A stretch of DNA of 64,000 nt from Sphingomonas koreensis (GTDB taxonomy: Bacteria > Pseudomonadota > Alphaproteobacteria > Sphingomonadales > Sphingomonadaceae). Numbering within the stretch: position 1 is the stretch's first letter; each line of letters opens with the position of its first letter. The stretch covers positions 248,001 through 312,000 of the forward strand of contig RCZF01000003.1 in assembly GCA_006438735.1 (NCBI GenBank), in the 5' to 3' direction. Both the position numbers and the translations under genes were made by a program. The notes beneath the pieces were generated by a model that saw only the letters and a list, made by a program, of their open reading frames with translations, was not told the origin of the DNA and ran no database searches. Shown here in pieces: positions 1 to 8,938 of the stretch.

Positions 1-66
1 TGCGCGTGTAAATTTTGGTGAGCTTTACCAGGGGTTATCCTCGCCGAAGGCGCGCGGCGCGGGGGG

Positions 67-294
67 TCAGGTTCGTCCGGCGGAAAACAGGATGATCACC
101 ACCACGATGATCGCCAGCGCCTGGAATAGGATGCGCTGCTGCATCAGCTTGTTGGAGCGCACGCTCGACGCGCTGGGCATTTCACCGCGCAGTTCGGCGT
201 CGGTCGTCTGCATGAAATTGACGATGCCGCGGACCAACGCGACGAGGACCGCGATCATCAGTGCGCCGAGCACGATGCCCCAGAAAACTATCAT
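67..294 (-). CDS. HIG1-domain (twin transmembrane) small membrane protein
   Basis: A 75-residue protein with two hydrophobic segments, about residues 3-25 and 57-71, joined by a polar loop containing QTTDAELRGEMPS. The layout and length fit the bacterial HIG1 (hypoxia-induced protein) family of inner-membrane proteins, whose relatives are linked to respiratory-complex assembly; the bacterial role is unclear. The start lies 9 bases after the gluQ stop on the same strand, so the two are probably co-transcribed. Family assignment is from pattern recognition only. Confidence 0.75.
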   Translation of the reverse strand: MIVFWGIVLGALMIAVLVALVRGIVNFMQTTDAELRGEMPSASSVRSNKLMQQRILFQALAIIVVVIILFSAGRT

Positions 295-303
295 GCGTGC
301 AAT

Positions 304-1194
304 CTAGGCGCTCGCGCGCGAAAATCCAGAGGGCAGCCGGCCGGCGCGCAGCGCCTCGGCGAGCGCGACGCCGTCCTCGCCGGCCAGCCGCATATCGGCG
401 AGGCGCGGCGCATCGTGCCGCTTGGCGAGCCGCCGGCCATCGGCGTCGGCCAGCAGCGGGTGATGGCGATAGACCGGCGTCGGCAGATCGAGCAGCGCCT
501 GCAGCAGCCGGTGGACGTGCGTCGCGGCGAACAGGTCCTGCCCGCGCACGACATGCGACACGCCCTGCGCCGCGTCGTCCACCGTCACCGCGAGGTGATA
601 ACTCGCCGGCGCATCCTTACGCGCCAGCACCACGTCGCCGAACGCGTCGGGCGCGGCGCGCTGATCGCCGGCGATTTCGTCGTGCCATATCAACGCTCGC
701 CCGGTCGCCGCCAAGCCGCCTGTGGCAGCCAGCGCCCGGCGCATATCCAGTCGCCACGCGTGGGGCTCGCCGATCCGGGCGGCGCGTTCAGCCGCGCCCA
801 GGTGGCGGCACGTGCCGGGATAGCGCGCATCATCCGGCCCGTGCGGCGCAGCGCCGCTAGCGGCGATCTCGCGCAGCACCTCGGCGCGGGTGCAATAGCA
901 AGGATAGACCAGCCCCGCAGCCTTCAGCCGATCGAGCGCGCTGCGATAGGCGTCGAGCCGCGCCGATTGGCGCACCACCGCGCCGTCCCAGCGGAGGCCG
1001 AGCCAAGCCAGATCGTCGAGGATCGCCTGCACATGCTCGGGGCGGCTGCGCGCGCCGTCGATATCCTCGATCCGCAGCAGGAAGGCGCCGCCGCGCGCGC
1101 GGGCGAGATCATGCGCCTGAATCGCCGAGAAGGCGTGGCCCAGATGCAGCCGCCCGGTCGGCGACGGCGCGAAGCGCGTGACGATTCGGTTCAT
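304..1194 (-). CDS. gluQ: Glutamyl-Q tRNA(Asp) synthetase
   Basis: 296 residues, the usual length for GluQ-RS, a paralogue of the GluRS catalytic core without the anticodon-binding domain. It attaches glutamate to queuosine at the wobble base of tRNA-Asp. The N-terminus shows the class I signature FAPSPTGRLHLGH (residues 8-20). A zinc site is suggested by CYC near residue 98 and a later Cys in YPGTC. The KMSKS-like loop is RLAKRHDA near residue 255. It lies upstream of the HIG1 gene and is divergent from the HNH gene. Confidence 0.93.
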   Translation of the reverse strand: MNRIVTRFAPSPTGRLHLGHAFSAIQAHDLARARGGAFLLRIEDIDGARSRPEHVQAILDDLAWLGLRWDGAVVRQSARLDAYRSALDRLKAAGLVYPCYCTRAEVLREIAASGAAPHGPDDARYPGTCRHLGAAERAARIGEPHAWRLDMRRALAATGGLAATGRALIWHDEIAGDQRAAPDAFGDVVLARKDAPASYHLAVTVDDAAQGVSHVVRGQDLFAATHVHRLLQALLDLPTPVYRHHPLLADADGRRLAKRHDAPRLADMRLAGEDGVALAEALRAGRLPSGFSRASA

Positions 1195-1300
1195 CGCGTT
1201 CGTTTCACGCCGACTCTTGACCGCGAGTCGCGGCCTGTGCTGTCATCACCGCGTCATCGGGATCGGCGAAGGCGAGCCCGTAAGCAGCGGGGGAGTGCCT

Positions 1301-1867
1301 ATGTATCATCCCGATCTGATCCGGCATCCGGACAGCTGCCCTGCGCTCGTGCTCAACGCCGATTATACGCCGCTGAGCTATTATCCACTCAGCGTGTGGC
1401 CGTGGCAAACATCGGTCAAGGCGGTGTTTCTCGATCGGGTCGATATCGTCGCGCATTACGAACGCGAGGTGCGAAGTCCCACCGCGAGGCTGAAGCTCCC
1501 TTCGGTCATCGCGCTCAAACAATATGTCAAACCCTCGCAATTTCCCGCCTTCACCCGCTTCAATCTGTTTCTACGCGATCGCTTCAACTGCCAATATTGC
1601 GGATCGGGCCGCGATCTCACCTTCGATCATGTCGTGCCGCGCGCGCAGCGCGGCCGCACCACCTGGGAAAATGTCGTCACCGCCTGCGCGCCGTGCAACC
1701 TCAAGAAGGGCGGACGGACGCCGCAACAGGCCAAGATGCCACTGCACATCGCGCCGATCCGCCCGACCAGCTGGCACCTTCAGGAGCATGGCCGCAGCTT
1801 CCCGCCCAATTACCTCCACGACACCTGGCGCGACTGGCTCTATTGGGACATCGAACTCGAGGCGTGA
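1301..1867 (+). CDS. HNH endonuclease family protein
   Basis: 188 residues from the ATG of MYHPDLIRHPDSCPALVLNA. The C-terminal half has a classical HNH fold: CQYCG (first zinc Cys pair), then DLTFDHVVPRAQRG (His-containing strand), WENVVTACAPCNLKKGG (Asn and second Cys pair) and a final R-T-P-Q-Q stretch. This compact type is common in alphaproteobacteria as a stand-alone core gene of unknown role. An upstream in-frame extension to 1178 overlaps the gluQ start and lacks family similarity, so the shorter form is preferred. Confidence 0.88.
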   Translation: MYHPDLIRHPDSCPALVLNADYTPLSYYPLSVWPWQTSVKAVFLDRVDIVAHYEREVRSPTARLKLPSVIALKQYVKPSQFPAFTRFNLFLRDRFNCQYCGSGRDLTFDHVVPRAQRGRTTWENVVTACAPCNLKKGGRTPQQAKMPLHIAPIRPTSWHLQEHGRSFPPNYLHDTWRDWLYWDIELEA

Positions 1868-2007
1868 GCTTGTTGGAGGTGGTGCCGGCAAAATGCTCGT
1901 TTCGGGCACTCACCAACCAACCTGACCCGCAACGAATAAATTCGGGGCATATTGATTCGCGCGCGCGCCACGCCAAATTCAGCTGCATCTAGCCGGGGAA
2001 TTATTGC

Positions 2008-2430
2008 ATGCGCCGCCGTTCGACCCTTATCGCCGTCGCGTCGGTCGCTTTGACGCTATCGGCTTGCTCGAAGGGCGACGACGTCGCCGCCAACGCCACC
2101 GCGCCCGCCGGCTTCGTGCCGCCGACCGCGCTCAACCGCACCGATTTCATCGGCAATGTCGATCGGCGGTTCCAGACGCTCGACGTCAATCACGATTCCA
2201 AGATCAGCCAGGCGGAGCTGCCGCTGCGCAATCACGACATCATCGCCGGCTTCGACAAGGACGGTGACCACGCGATCAGCAAGGACGAATTCACCAAAGG
2301 CAGCCTTGCCCGCTTCGACAAAGCCGATGGCAATCAGGACGAAGTGCTGACCGGCGAAGAGCGGCGTTCGGCGGGTCTGGGTGAAACCAGCAGCGAAGGC
2401 GCGCGCACGGACACCCCCGCCGGCGGATGA
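2008..2430 (+). CDS. EF-hand calcium-binding lipoprotein
   Basis: 140 residues. The N-terminus is a lipoprotein signal (MRRRSTLIAV, hydrophobic core, lipobox LSAC at about residues 17-20), so the protein is probably lipid-anchored in the periplasm. Three EF-hand-like loops follow: DVNHDSKISQAE, DKDGDHAISKDE and the degenerate DKADGNQDEVLTGEE. Small calcium-binding periplasmic proteins of this kind are frequent in sphingomonads. It precedes ppc by 52 bases on the same strand, but no functional link is evident. Confidence 0.85.
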   Translation: MRRRSTLIAVASVALTLSACSKGDDVAANATAPAGFVPPTALNRTDFIGNVDRRFQTLDVNHDSKISQAELPLRNHDIIAGFDKDGDHAISKDEFTKGSLARFDKADGNQDEVLTGEERRSAGLGETSSEGARTDTPAGG

Positions 2431-2482
2431 TTTGCCCCGTGGGCGGTTGACCCCGCCCCCTGCCGCAGTGCAGCAAGGGCGG

Positions 2483-5158
2483 ATGCCAGACCTTCCCGCG
2501 ATCACCAACAATCCCGACATCCGCTTCCTAGGCGCACTGCTTGGCGACGTCATTCGCGCTTATGGCGGCGACACGCTGTTCAGCCGGATCGAATATATCC
2601 GCGCGACCTCGGTCGATCGCGCGCGCGGCGTCGCCGGGGCCGACGCGATCGATCCCGGGCTCGATCGGCTGAGCCTCGACGAGACGCTCGATTTCACGCG
2701 CGGCTTCATGCTGTTCTCGATGCTCGCCAATCTCGCCGAGGATCGCCAGGGCGTCGCGGCCGAAAAGGGCGCTGACGTCGCCGCCGCGGTCGCCAAGCTG
2801 GAGGCGGAAGGGATCGACCGTGCCGCGATCGTCGATCTGCTCGCGCACGGGCTGATAGCCCCGGTGTTGACCGCCCACCCGACCGAAGTCCGCCGCAAGT
2901 CGATGATCGATCACCGCAATCGGATCGCCGAGCTGATGGCGATGAAGGATGCCGGCCTCGCCGCCACGCCCGAGGGCGACGACGTCGATCAGGCGATCAC
3001 CCGCCAGATCGCGCTCCTCTGGCAGACGCGCGTGCTGCGCCGCGAAAAGCTCTACGTCACCGACGAAGTCGAGACCGCGCTCAGCTATCTGCGCGACGTG
3101 TTCCTGCCCGCGCTGCCCGCGCTTTACCAGCGCTGGGATCGCGCGCTCGGCGATCGGCTGCCGAGTTTCCTCAAGCCCGGTTCGTGGATCGGCGGCGATC
3201 GCGACGGCAATCCCTTCGTCACCGCCGACTCGCTCGAAACCGCGCTCGCCCGCGCCTGCGAAACCGTGCTCGGCCATTATCTCGCCGCGATCCACCGGCT
3301 CGGCGCCGAGCTGTCGATCTCCGGCGATCACGCCGCGATCGATCCGGCGGTCGCCGATCTCGCCGATCGCAGCGGCGATGACGCCGCCACCCGCGCCGAC
3401 GAGCCCTATCGCCGCGCGCTGACCGGCATCTACGCCCGCCTCGCCGCGACCTACACGGGCTTTACCGGCAAGCCCGCGCCGCGCCACGTCACGCACGCGG
3501 CCGAGCCGTATGCCACGCCGCAGGACTTGCGCGCCGATCTCGTCGCGATCGCCAAGGGATTGGCGGCGACCGGCGGCGGCACGCTCGGCTCGAGCGGCGC
3601 GCTCGGCCGGCTGATCCGCTCGGTCGAGACGTTCGGCTTCCATCTCGCCACGCTCGACATGCGACAGAATTCGGCGGTCCACGAACGCGTCGTCGCCGAT
3701 CTGCTCAAGGTTGCCGGGGTCGAGGCCGATTATGCCGGCTTGACCGAAGGCCAGCGCCTCACGCTGCTCCGCCAGGAACTCGCCAGCCCGCGCCCGCTGA
3801 TGAGCGGCTTCAGCGATTACGCCGACGAAACGAAGAGCGAACTCGCCATCCTCGCCGCCGCCGCCCGGGCGCACCAGCGCTACGGCAAGGCCGCGATCGT
3901 CAATTATATCGTGTCGATGGCGACCTCGGTGTCGGACCTGCTCGAGGTCAATCTGCTGCTCCGCGAAGTCGGGCTTTATCGTCCGGGAGCGACGCCGGAG
4001 GCCGACATCATGGCGGTGCCGCTGTTCGAGACGGTCAGCGATCTCGAGGCCGCGCCCGCGGTCATGGCCGACTGGTTCGCGCTTCCCGAGGTGAAGACGA
4101 TCACCGCGGCGCGCGGCTACCAGGAAGTGATGATCGGCTATTCCGATTCGAACAAGGACGGCGGCTACCTGACCTCGACCTGGCAGCTTTCCAAGGCATC
4201 GAGCGCGCTCGCGCCGGTGTTCGCCGAGGCGGGCGTCCGCATGCAGCTGTTCCACGGCCGCGGCGGCGCGGTCGGGCGCGGCGGCGGCTCGGCGTTCGCC
4301 GCGATCCGCGCGCAGCCGCCCGGCACCGTCCAGGGCCGCATCCGCATCACCGAACAGGGCGAGGTGATCGCCGGCAAATACGGCACGCCCGAAACCGCGA
4401 TGACCAATCTCGAGGCGATGGCCTCGGCAACGTTGCTCGCCAGCCTCGAGCCCGAGCGACTGTCGGACGCGGATTACGCGCGCTTCTCGGGCGCGATGGA
4501 CGCGCTGTCGGATACCGCATTCAAGGCCTATCGCGGGCTCATCTACGGCACCGAAGGCTTCACCACCTTCTTCCGCGAGATGACGCCGATCGCCGAGATC
4601 GCCGGCCTCAAGATCGGCTCGCGCCCGGCCAGCCGCAAGAAATCGGACGCGATCGAGGATCTGCGCGCGATTCCCTGGGTGTTCTCCTGGGCGCAGGCGC
4701 GCGTCATGCTGCCCGGCTGGTACGGCGTCGGCCGGGCGATCGCGGCGTTCGAGGACAAGGCGCTGCTCGCCGAGATGGCGCAAGGGTGGCCGCTGTTCGC
4801 CGCCACGCTCGCCAATATGGAGCAGGTGCTCGCCAAGTCCGACATGGGCATCGCCGAACGCTATGCCGCGCTGGTCGAGGACAAGGGCTTGCGCGACGGC
4901 ATTTTCGCCACGATCCGCGACGGCTGGCAGAAAACCCATGACGGGCTGCTCGACATCACCGGCCAGTCACGGCTGCTCGAAAAGCATCCCAAGCTGGAAA
5001 CCTCGATCCGCTTGCGCCTGCCCTATATCGAGCCGCTCAACCTGCTCCAGATCGAGCTGATGAAGCGCCACCGCGCCGGCGAGACCGACGACCGGATCGG
5101 CGAAGGCATCCTGCTGTCGATCAATGCGATCGCGACGGCGTTGCGGAATAGCGGCTGA
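2483..5158 (+). CDS. ppc: Phosphoenolpyruvate carboxylase
   Basis: 891 residues, the normal length for the bacterial enzyme that carboxylates PEP to oxaloacetate to refill the TCA cycle. Hallmarks in order: catalytic-His block LTAHPTEVRRKS (His132), GSWIGGDRDGNPFVT near 230, YSDSNKDGGYLTSTW near 553, the phosphate-binding loop FHGRGGAVGRGGG near 590, and EQGEVIAGKYG near 630. The start is the ATG of MPDLPAITNN, preceded by an AGGGCGG ribosome site; an upstream in-frame ATG at 2381 would overlap the EF-hand gene. The strong antisense reading frames opposite it are codon-bias shadows. Confidence 0.97.
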   Translation: MPDLPAITNNPDIRFLGALLGDVIRAYGGDTLFSRIEYIRATSVDRARGVAGADAIDPGLDRLSLDETLDFTRGFMLFSMLANLAEDRQGVAAEKGADVAAAVAKLEAEGIDRAAIVDLLAHGLIAPVLTAHPTEVRRKSMIDHRNRIAELMAMKDAGLAATPEGDDVDQAITRQIALLWQTRVLRREKLYVTDEVETALSYLRDVFLPALPALYQRWDRALGDRLPSFLKPGSWIGGDRDGNPFVTADSLETALARACETVLGHYLAAIHRLGAELSISGDHAAIDPAVADLADRSGDDAATRADEPYRRALTGIYARLAATYTGFTGKPAPRHVTHAAEPYATPQDLRADLVAIAKGLAATGGGTLGSSGALGRLIRSVETFGFHLATLDMRQNSAVHERVVADLLKVAGVEADYAGLTEGQRLTLLRQELASPRPLMSGFSDYADETKSELAILAAAARAHQRYGKAAIVNYIVSMATSVSDLLEVNLLLREVGLYRPGATPEADIMAVPLFETVSDLEAAPAVMADWFALPEVKTITAARGYQEVMIGYSDSNKDGGYLTSTWQLSKASSALAPVFAEAGVRMQLFHGRGGAVGRGGGSAFAAIRAQPPGTVQGRIRITEQGEVIAGKYGTPETAMTNLEAMASATLLASLEPERLSDADYARFSGAMDALSDTAFKAYRGLIYGTEGFTTFFREMTPIAEIAGLKIGSRPASRKKSDAIEDLRAIPWVFSWAQARVMLPGWYGVGRAIAAFEDKALLAEMAQGWPLFAATLANMEQVLAKSDMGIAERYAALVEDKGLRDGIFATIRDGWQKTHDGLLDITGQSRLLEKHPKLETSIRLRLPYIEPLNLLQIELMKRHRAGETDDRIGEGILLSINAIATALRNSG

Positions 5159-5162
5159 TTCT

Positions 5163-5259
5163 CCCCTCCCCTTATGGGAGGGGCTGGGGGAGGGCCTGTC
5201 GACAAGTCGTCGTCCGGCGGACAGGAACTCAACCCTTAACTCCTCCCGGAAGCGGGAGG
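5163..5259. terminator. Inverted-repeat cluster between convergent ppc and thioesterase genes
   Basis: Three hairpins lie in the short convergent gap: CCCCTCCC/GGGAGGGG at 5163-5183 (8-bp stem, 5-base loop), CCTGTC/GACAGG at 5195-5225, and CCTCCCG/CGGGAGG at about 5243-5260. There is no T-run, so these are not textbook intrinsic terminators. Their position suggests bidirectional termination or a repetitive extragenic element. The last hairpin overlaps the 3' end of the thioesterase gene. Confidence 0.5.
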
Positions 5260-5649
5260 GGAATCGAGAAAAGGCGCGGCAATCTCATCGCGGACCCTGA
5301 GCAGTCGCCCGCTTGCGCGATCGATCAGCGCCCAGGTCGTCACCGCCTCGACCTTCACCTTGCCGTCGTCGCCGGTGAACCGCACATGCCGATCGAACCG
5401 CGCGCCCTTGGGCGGCTCGAGCACCCAGGTTTCGCCGGTGACGGTCTCACCCGCGCGGACGTTGCCGCGGTAATCGATCTCGTGCCGCGTCACGACCCAG
5501 ATATGCGCCGCCTGGTGCGCGGCAGGCGCGACCGCTTCCCAATGCGCCGTCGCCAATGCCTGGATCCACTGCACCCACACCGCATTGTTGACATGGCCGA
5601 GCATGTCGATGTCGGCCGCGGTGGCGGTGAAGGGGCGAGTGAACGTCAC
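5236..5649 (-). CDS. Acyl-CoA thioesterase, 4HBT hotdog family
   Basis: 137 residues. The N-terminal motif DIDMLGHVNNAVWVQWI matches the active-site region of the YbgC/FadM 4-hydroxybenzoyl-CoA thioesterase group (D..GHVNN). The later segment EIDYRGNVRAGETVTGETWV is the usual beta-sheet core. It probably hydrolyses acyl- or aryl-CoA esters in the cytoplasm; the substrate is unknown. It lies downstream of the oligopeptidase gene on the same strand, separated by a long inverted repeat. Confidence 0.87.
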   Translation of the reverse strand: MTFTRPFTATAADIDMLGHVNNAVWVQWIQALATAHWEAVAPAAHQAAHIWVVTRHEIDYRGNVRAGETVTGETWVLEPPKGARFDRHVRFTGDDGKVKVEAVTTWALIDRASGRLLRVRDEIAAPFLDSPPASGRS

Positions 5650-5671
5650 GCCATCGCTCTCAAAACAGCAG

Positions 5672-5738
5672 CTCCCCGGCGAAGGCCGGGGTCCAGCATC
5701 GGGCCGGTCGTAACTGGACCCCGGCCTTCGCCGGGGAG
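5672..5738. repeat. Perfect 25-bp inverted repeat (REP-like)
   Basis: Arms 5672-5696 and 5714-5738 are exact reverse complements, beginning CTCCCCGGCGAAGGCCGGGG on the left, with a 17-base spacer. The core CGGCGAAGGCCGGGGTCCAG resembles the repetitive extragenic palindromes common in sphingomonad genomes. It sits in the gap between two co-directional genes, where it could end or stabilise transcripts. Confidence 0.8.
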
Positions 5739-5754
5739 GTTCTGATGGGGAGCA

Positions 5755-7818
5755 TCACCCCTCCACGCCCAGCTGCCAAAGCACGAAAGCGTGCTCCTCG
5801 GCCGCCTCACGCAGACTCTCGAACCGCCCCGATTTGCCGCCATGCCCCGCGCCCATATTGGTCTTGAGCAGCAGCACATTATCATCGGTCTTGGTGGCGC
5901 GCAGCTTCGCCGCCCATTTCGCCGGCTCCCAATAGGTCACCCGCGGATCGTTGAGGCCGCCGGAGATGAACAGCGGCGGATAGGTCTGTGCCCGCACATT
6001 ATCATAGGGCGAATAACTGCGGATCAGCTCGAACGCGGCGGGATCGGTGATTGGATTGCCCCATTCAGGCCATTCGCCCGGCGTCAGCGGCAGTTCCGGA
6101 TCAAGCATCGTGTTGAGCACATCGACGAACGGCACGTCGGCGATCACCGCGCCCCACAGATCGGGATCGGAATTGACGACCGCGCCCATCAGCTCGCCGC
6201 CGGCCGAACGCCCCGCTGTTGCGATCCGGCCCGCGCTGGTCCACCCCTCGGCGATCAGCCCCTTCGCGACATCGACGAAATCGTTGAACGTGTTGGTCCG
6301 CTTGTCGAGCTTGCCCTGGTGATACCAGTCCTGCCCGAGATCGTCGCCGCCGCGGATATGCGCGATGGCATAGGCAAAGCCGCGATCGAGCAACGACAGC
6401 CGCCCGGTCGAGAACCCCGGCGGGATCGCCATCCCGTAGGCGCCATAGGCATAGAGGAACAACGGCCGCGATCCATCGCGCGGAAAATCCTTGGGATAGA
6501 CGATCGAGACCGGCACTTGCGTCCCGTCGCGCGCGGTGATCTTGAGCCGCTCGGTGGCGTATTTCGCGCCGTCATAGCCGCTCGGGATTTCCTGCACCTT
6601 CAATGTTTCGAGCGTTCCCGTCGCGACATCGTAATCGAAGGTCGTCCCCGGCGTGACCATCGATTCGTAGCCCATCCTGAGCTTCGGCATGGCCCATTCG
6701 GGATTGCTGCTCAGCCCCGCGGCATAGCTCGCCTCGGGAAACAGCACGCGGCGCGGCGCGACTTGCGGGTCATAGGAATGGATCTCGACCTGATCGAGCC
6801 CGTCCTCGCGCCCGTCGACGACGAAATAGTCCTGAAAACACGCCACCCCGGTCATGTAGAAATGCGGTGACGGCGCGATCAACTCGCGCCACTCGCCGGG
6901 CGCGTCGATCGAGGCGGTGCACAGCCGCCACATCGGATCGGTGTCGTTGGTGTGGATGAACAGCGTGCCGTCATGCTCGTCGACATCATATTCGCGGCCC
7001 GCCTCGCGGGCTGCGACGAGGATCGGTTCGGCGGTCGGATCGTCCGCCGGCACCAGCCGGATTTCGCTGGTCACATGGTCGCCGGTCGCGATGATGATCC
7101 ACTTGCGCGACTGCGTTTCGGAAACGCCGACGCGGTAGCCCTCGTCGTCCTCGTGATAGAGCTCGACATCGTCCGCTACGGCCGTGCCGATCCGGTGAAG
7201 CCGGGCATTGTCGGTCCGCCACTGTGCATTGGCGAGGCCGTAGAGGAACGCCGAATCGTCCGCGGTCCACACGATCTCGGACAGCATGCCCGGGATCACC
7301 TCGGGCAGATGCTCCCCGGTCTCCAAATTCTTGATGCGGATCGTGAAGCGCTCCGACCCATTGTCGTCGATCGCATAGGCTAGCAGCCTGCCGTCATTGC
7401 TGACCGAAAAGGCGCCGAGCCGGAAATATTCCTTGCCCTCGGCCAGCGCCGGCTCGTCGAGCAGCAATTGATCGTCGCCGCCGGTCGCCGGCTTGCGCCA
7501 CCATTTGCGATATTGCCCGCCGGTCTCGAACGCGGTCCAATAGAGCCAGTCGCCGTCCTTTTGCGGCACCGACGATTCGTCTTCCTTGATGCGGCCCTTC
7601 ATCTCTTCATAGAGCCGATCGACCAGCGGCCGGTGCGGCGCCATCACCGCCTCGAAATAGGCGTTCTCCGCCTCCAGATAGGCGAGCACGTCGGTATCGG
7701 TGACGTCGGGATAGTTCGGATCCTTCAGCCACGCCCAGGGATCGTCGATGGTGTGGCCATGCGCGGTGAACGAGTGCGGGCGCGTGGGCGCGACGGGGGG
7801 CTTGGGAAAATCGGTCAT
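5755..7818 (-). CDS. ptrB: Oligopeptidase B, S9A prolyl oligopeptidase family
   Basis: 687 residues, the usual size. An N-terminal seven-bladed propeller is followed by an alpha/beta-hydrolase domain from about residue 420. Catalytic triad: Ser538 in TAGRSAGGELMGAV, Asp624 in GGLNDPRVTYWEPAKW and His659 in NMGAGHGGKSGRF. The GRSAGG(x)LMGAV form and the C-terminal context match oligopeptidase B, which cleaves short peptides after basic residues. There is no signal peptide, so it is likely cytoplasmic. It starts back-to-back with the next gene. Confidence 0.92.
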   Translation of the reverse strand: MTDFPKPPVAPTRPHSFTAHGHTIDDPWAWLKDPNYPDVTDTDVLAYLEAENAYFEAVMAPHRPLVDRLYEEMKGRIKEDESSVPQKDGDWLYWTAFETGGQYRKWWRKPATGGDDQLLLDEPALAEGKEYFRLGAFSVSNDGRLLAYAIDDNGSERFTIRIKNLETGEHLPEVIPGMLSEIVWTADDSAFLYGLANAQWRTDNARLHRIGTAVADDVELYHEDDEGYRVGVSETQSRKWIIIATGDHVTSEIRLVPADDPTAEPILVAAREAGREYDVDEHDGTLFIHTNDTDPMWRLCTASIDAPGEWRELIAPSPHFYMTGVACFQDYFVVDGREDGLDQVEIHSYDPQVAPRRVLFPEASYAAGLSSNPEWAMPKLRMGYESMVTPGTTFDYDVATGTLETLKVQEIPSGYDGAKYATERLKITARDGTQVPVSIVYPKDFPRDGSRPLFLYAYGAYGMAIPPGFSTGRLSLLDRGFAYAIAHIRGGDDLGQDWYHQGKLDKRTNTFNDFVDVAKGLIAEGWTSAGRIATAGRSAGGELMGAVVNSDPDLWGAVIADVPFVDVLNTMLDPELPLTPGEWPEWGNPITDPAAFELIRSYSPYDNVRAQTYPPLFISGGLNDPRVTYWEPAKWAAKLRATKTDDNVLLLKTNMGAGHGGKSGRFESLREAAEEHAFVLWQLGVEG

Positions 7819-7925
7819 CGCGCAGCCCTATCGCGGCAAGGGCCGCGGCGTCGAGAGGGTGCGCGCTGGATCGCCCGGCCGAATTGACCTAGCGTCGGGG
7901 CACCGCGGACCTCTCGCTCGCGGCG

Positions 7926-8666
7926 ATGGAGGCGTGGCTGCGCAATCTCGATTTCAGTTCATGGCACAGCCTGTTGGCGACACTGATCGGCCTGGCGATG
8001 TTCACGCTGATCGGCGTCGGCGTGCGGCTGCTTATGATGGTGACGATCCAGCAGCGGCGCGAACGGATGAACCGCCAGATCAACGAGCGGCTGCGCACGC
8101 TGATCGCCGCGTATAAGGTGCTCGGCGGCTCGTTCACTGGCAATCTTGCGGTCAACCCAGCGCATCTGCGCGATTTGCGGCGTCGCGGCGAGGCCAGCGA
8201 CGAAACGGCGCCGGCCCCGCCGATCGATCTGACGGCGACGAGCGGCGAAGGATCGGATCGCCCGCGGCGCATCCGCGACGCGGTGGAGGCGGCGCTGTCC
8301 GACATCATCTTGCTCGGCGCCGAGGATCATGTGCGCCTCGCCACCCGCGCCGCCGACGATCTTGTCGCCGGTCGCCCGGTCCACACGCACGAACTGGTCG
8401 TCGCGCTGCGAGATTTCATCCGCAAGGCGCTCGATCTCGATCCGATCCCGCCCGACGTAGCGATCCCGCTGCAAGGCCCGACGCGGCCGTCGAGCGGCGC
8501 GCGCGGCAAAGGCGATCGCGGCGCGGAAACCGGCGGCGGCAGGGGCGGCGGCGGCGGTGGCGGTGGCGGCATAGGGGGCGGCGGCATGGGCGGTGGCGGC
8601 GGCATGGGCGGCGGCGGCGCGGACCCCAATGCCGATGATCCCACCGCGTCCGGCCATCACGCCTAG
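7926..8666 (+). CDS. Membrane-anchored protein with glycine-rich tail
   Basis: 246 residues, family not recognised. One hydrophobic helix (about residues 15-38) is followed by a basic, helical cytoplasmic part (QQRRERMNRQINERLRTLIAAYK), a second helical block (residues 115-175) and a low-complexity tail of GGG(I/M)GGGG repeats from about residue 200 that ends in DPNADDPTASGHHA. The domain order suggests a membrane-attached scaffold, but no function can be assigned. Codon use matches the surrounding core genes. Confidence 0.7.
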   Translation: MEAWLRNLDFSSWHSLLATLIGLAMFTLIGVGVRLLMMVTIQQRRERMNRQINERLRTLIAAYKVLGGSFTGNLAVNPAHLRDLRRRGEASDETAPAPPIDLTATSGEGSDRPRRIRDAVEAALSDIILLGAEDHVRLATRAADDLVAGRPVHTHELVVALRDFIRKALDLDPIPPDVAIPLQGPTRPSSGARGKGDRGAETGGGRGGGGGGGGGIGGGGMGGGGGMGGGGADPNADDPTASGHHA

Positions 8667-8938
8667 CGCGTTACGCTCAGCCCCGCGCGGTGCGGACCGA
8701 CGCCACAGCGATTGCGTCCCACCGCCCTCGTCGCCGGGCCTGTCCGGCTCGCGCCATCGACCCGGTTTTGACCGCCTTCCTGCCCCCACCCCTGTCCTAC
8801 AAGCGCGAAATCTGCCACACTCGCGCGCATGCTTCGTCGCCGAATCCCTCCGCCGCGCTTTCCCGTGGCAGGACCGGCCTTGCGACGAGCGCGCGACGCT
8901 CTCCACTTTCTCCACTTCACCTGCCCGAGGATGATCTG

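Noticed and set aside
415..1992. 525-residue plus-strand frame across gluQ
   Set aside because: Overlaps intact gluQ on the opposite strand and has low-complexity Arg-rich composition.
2528..4939. 803-residue frame antisense to ppc
   Set aside because: A codon-bias shadow of a high-GC gene; the ppc frame has every catalytic motif, this one none.
8540..8625. Glycine-rich codon run as a repeat element
   Set aside because: It encodes the low-complexity tail of a protein and has no repeat structure at the DNA level beyond that.
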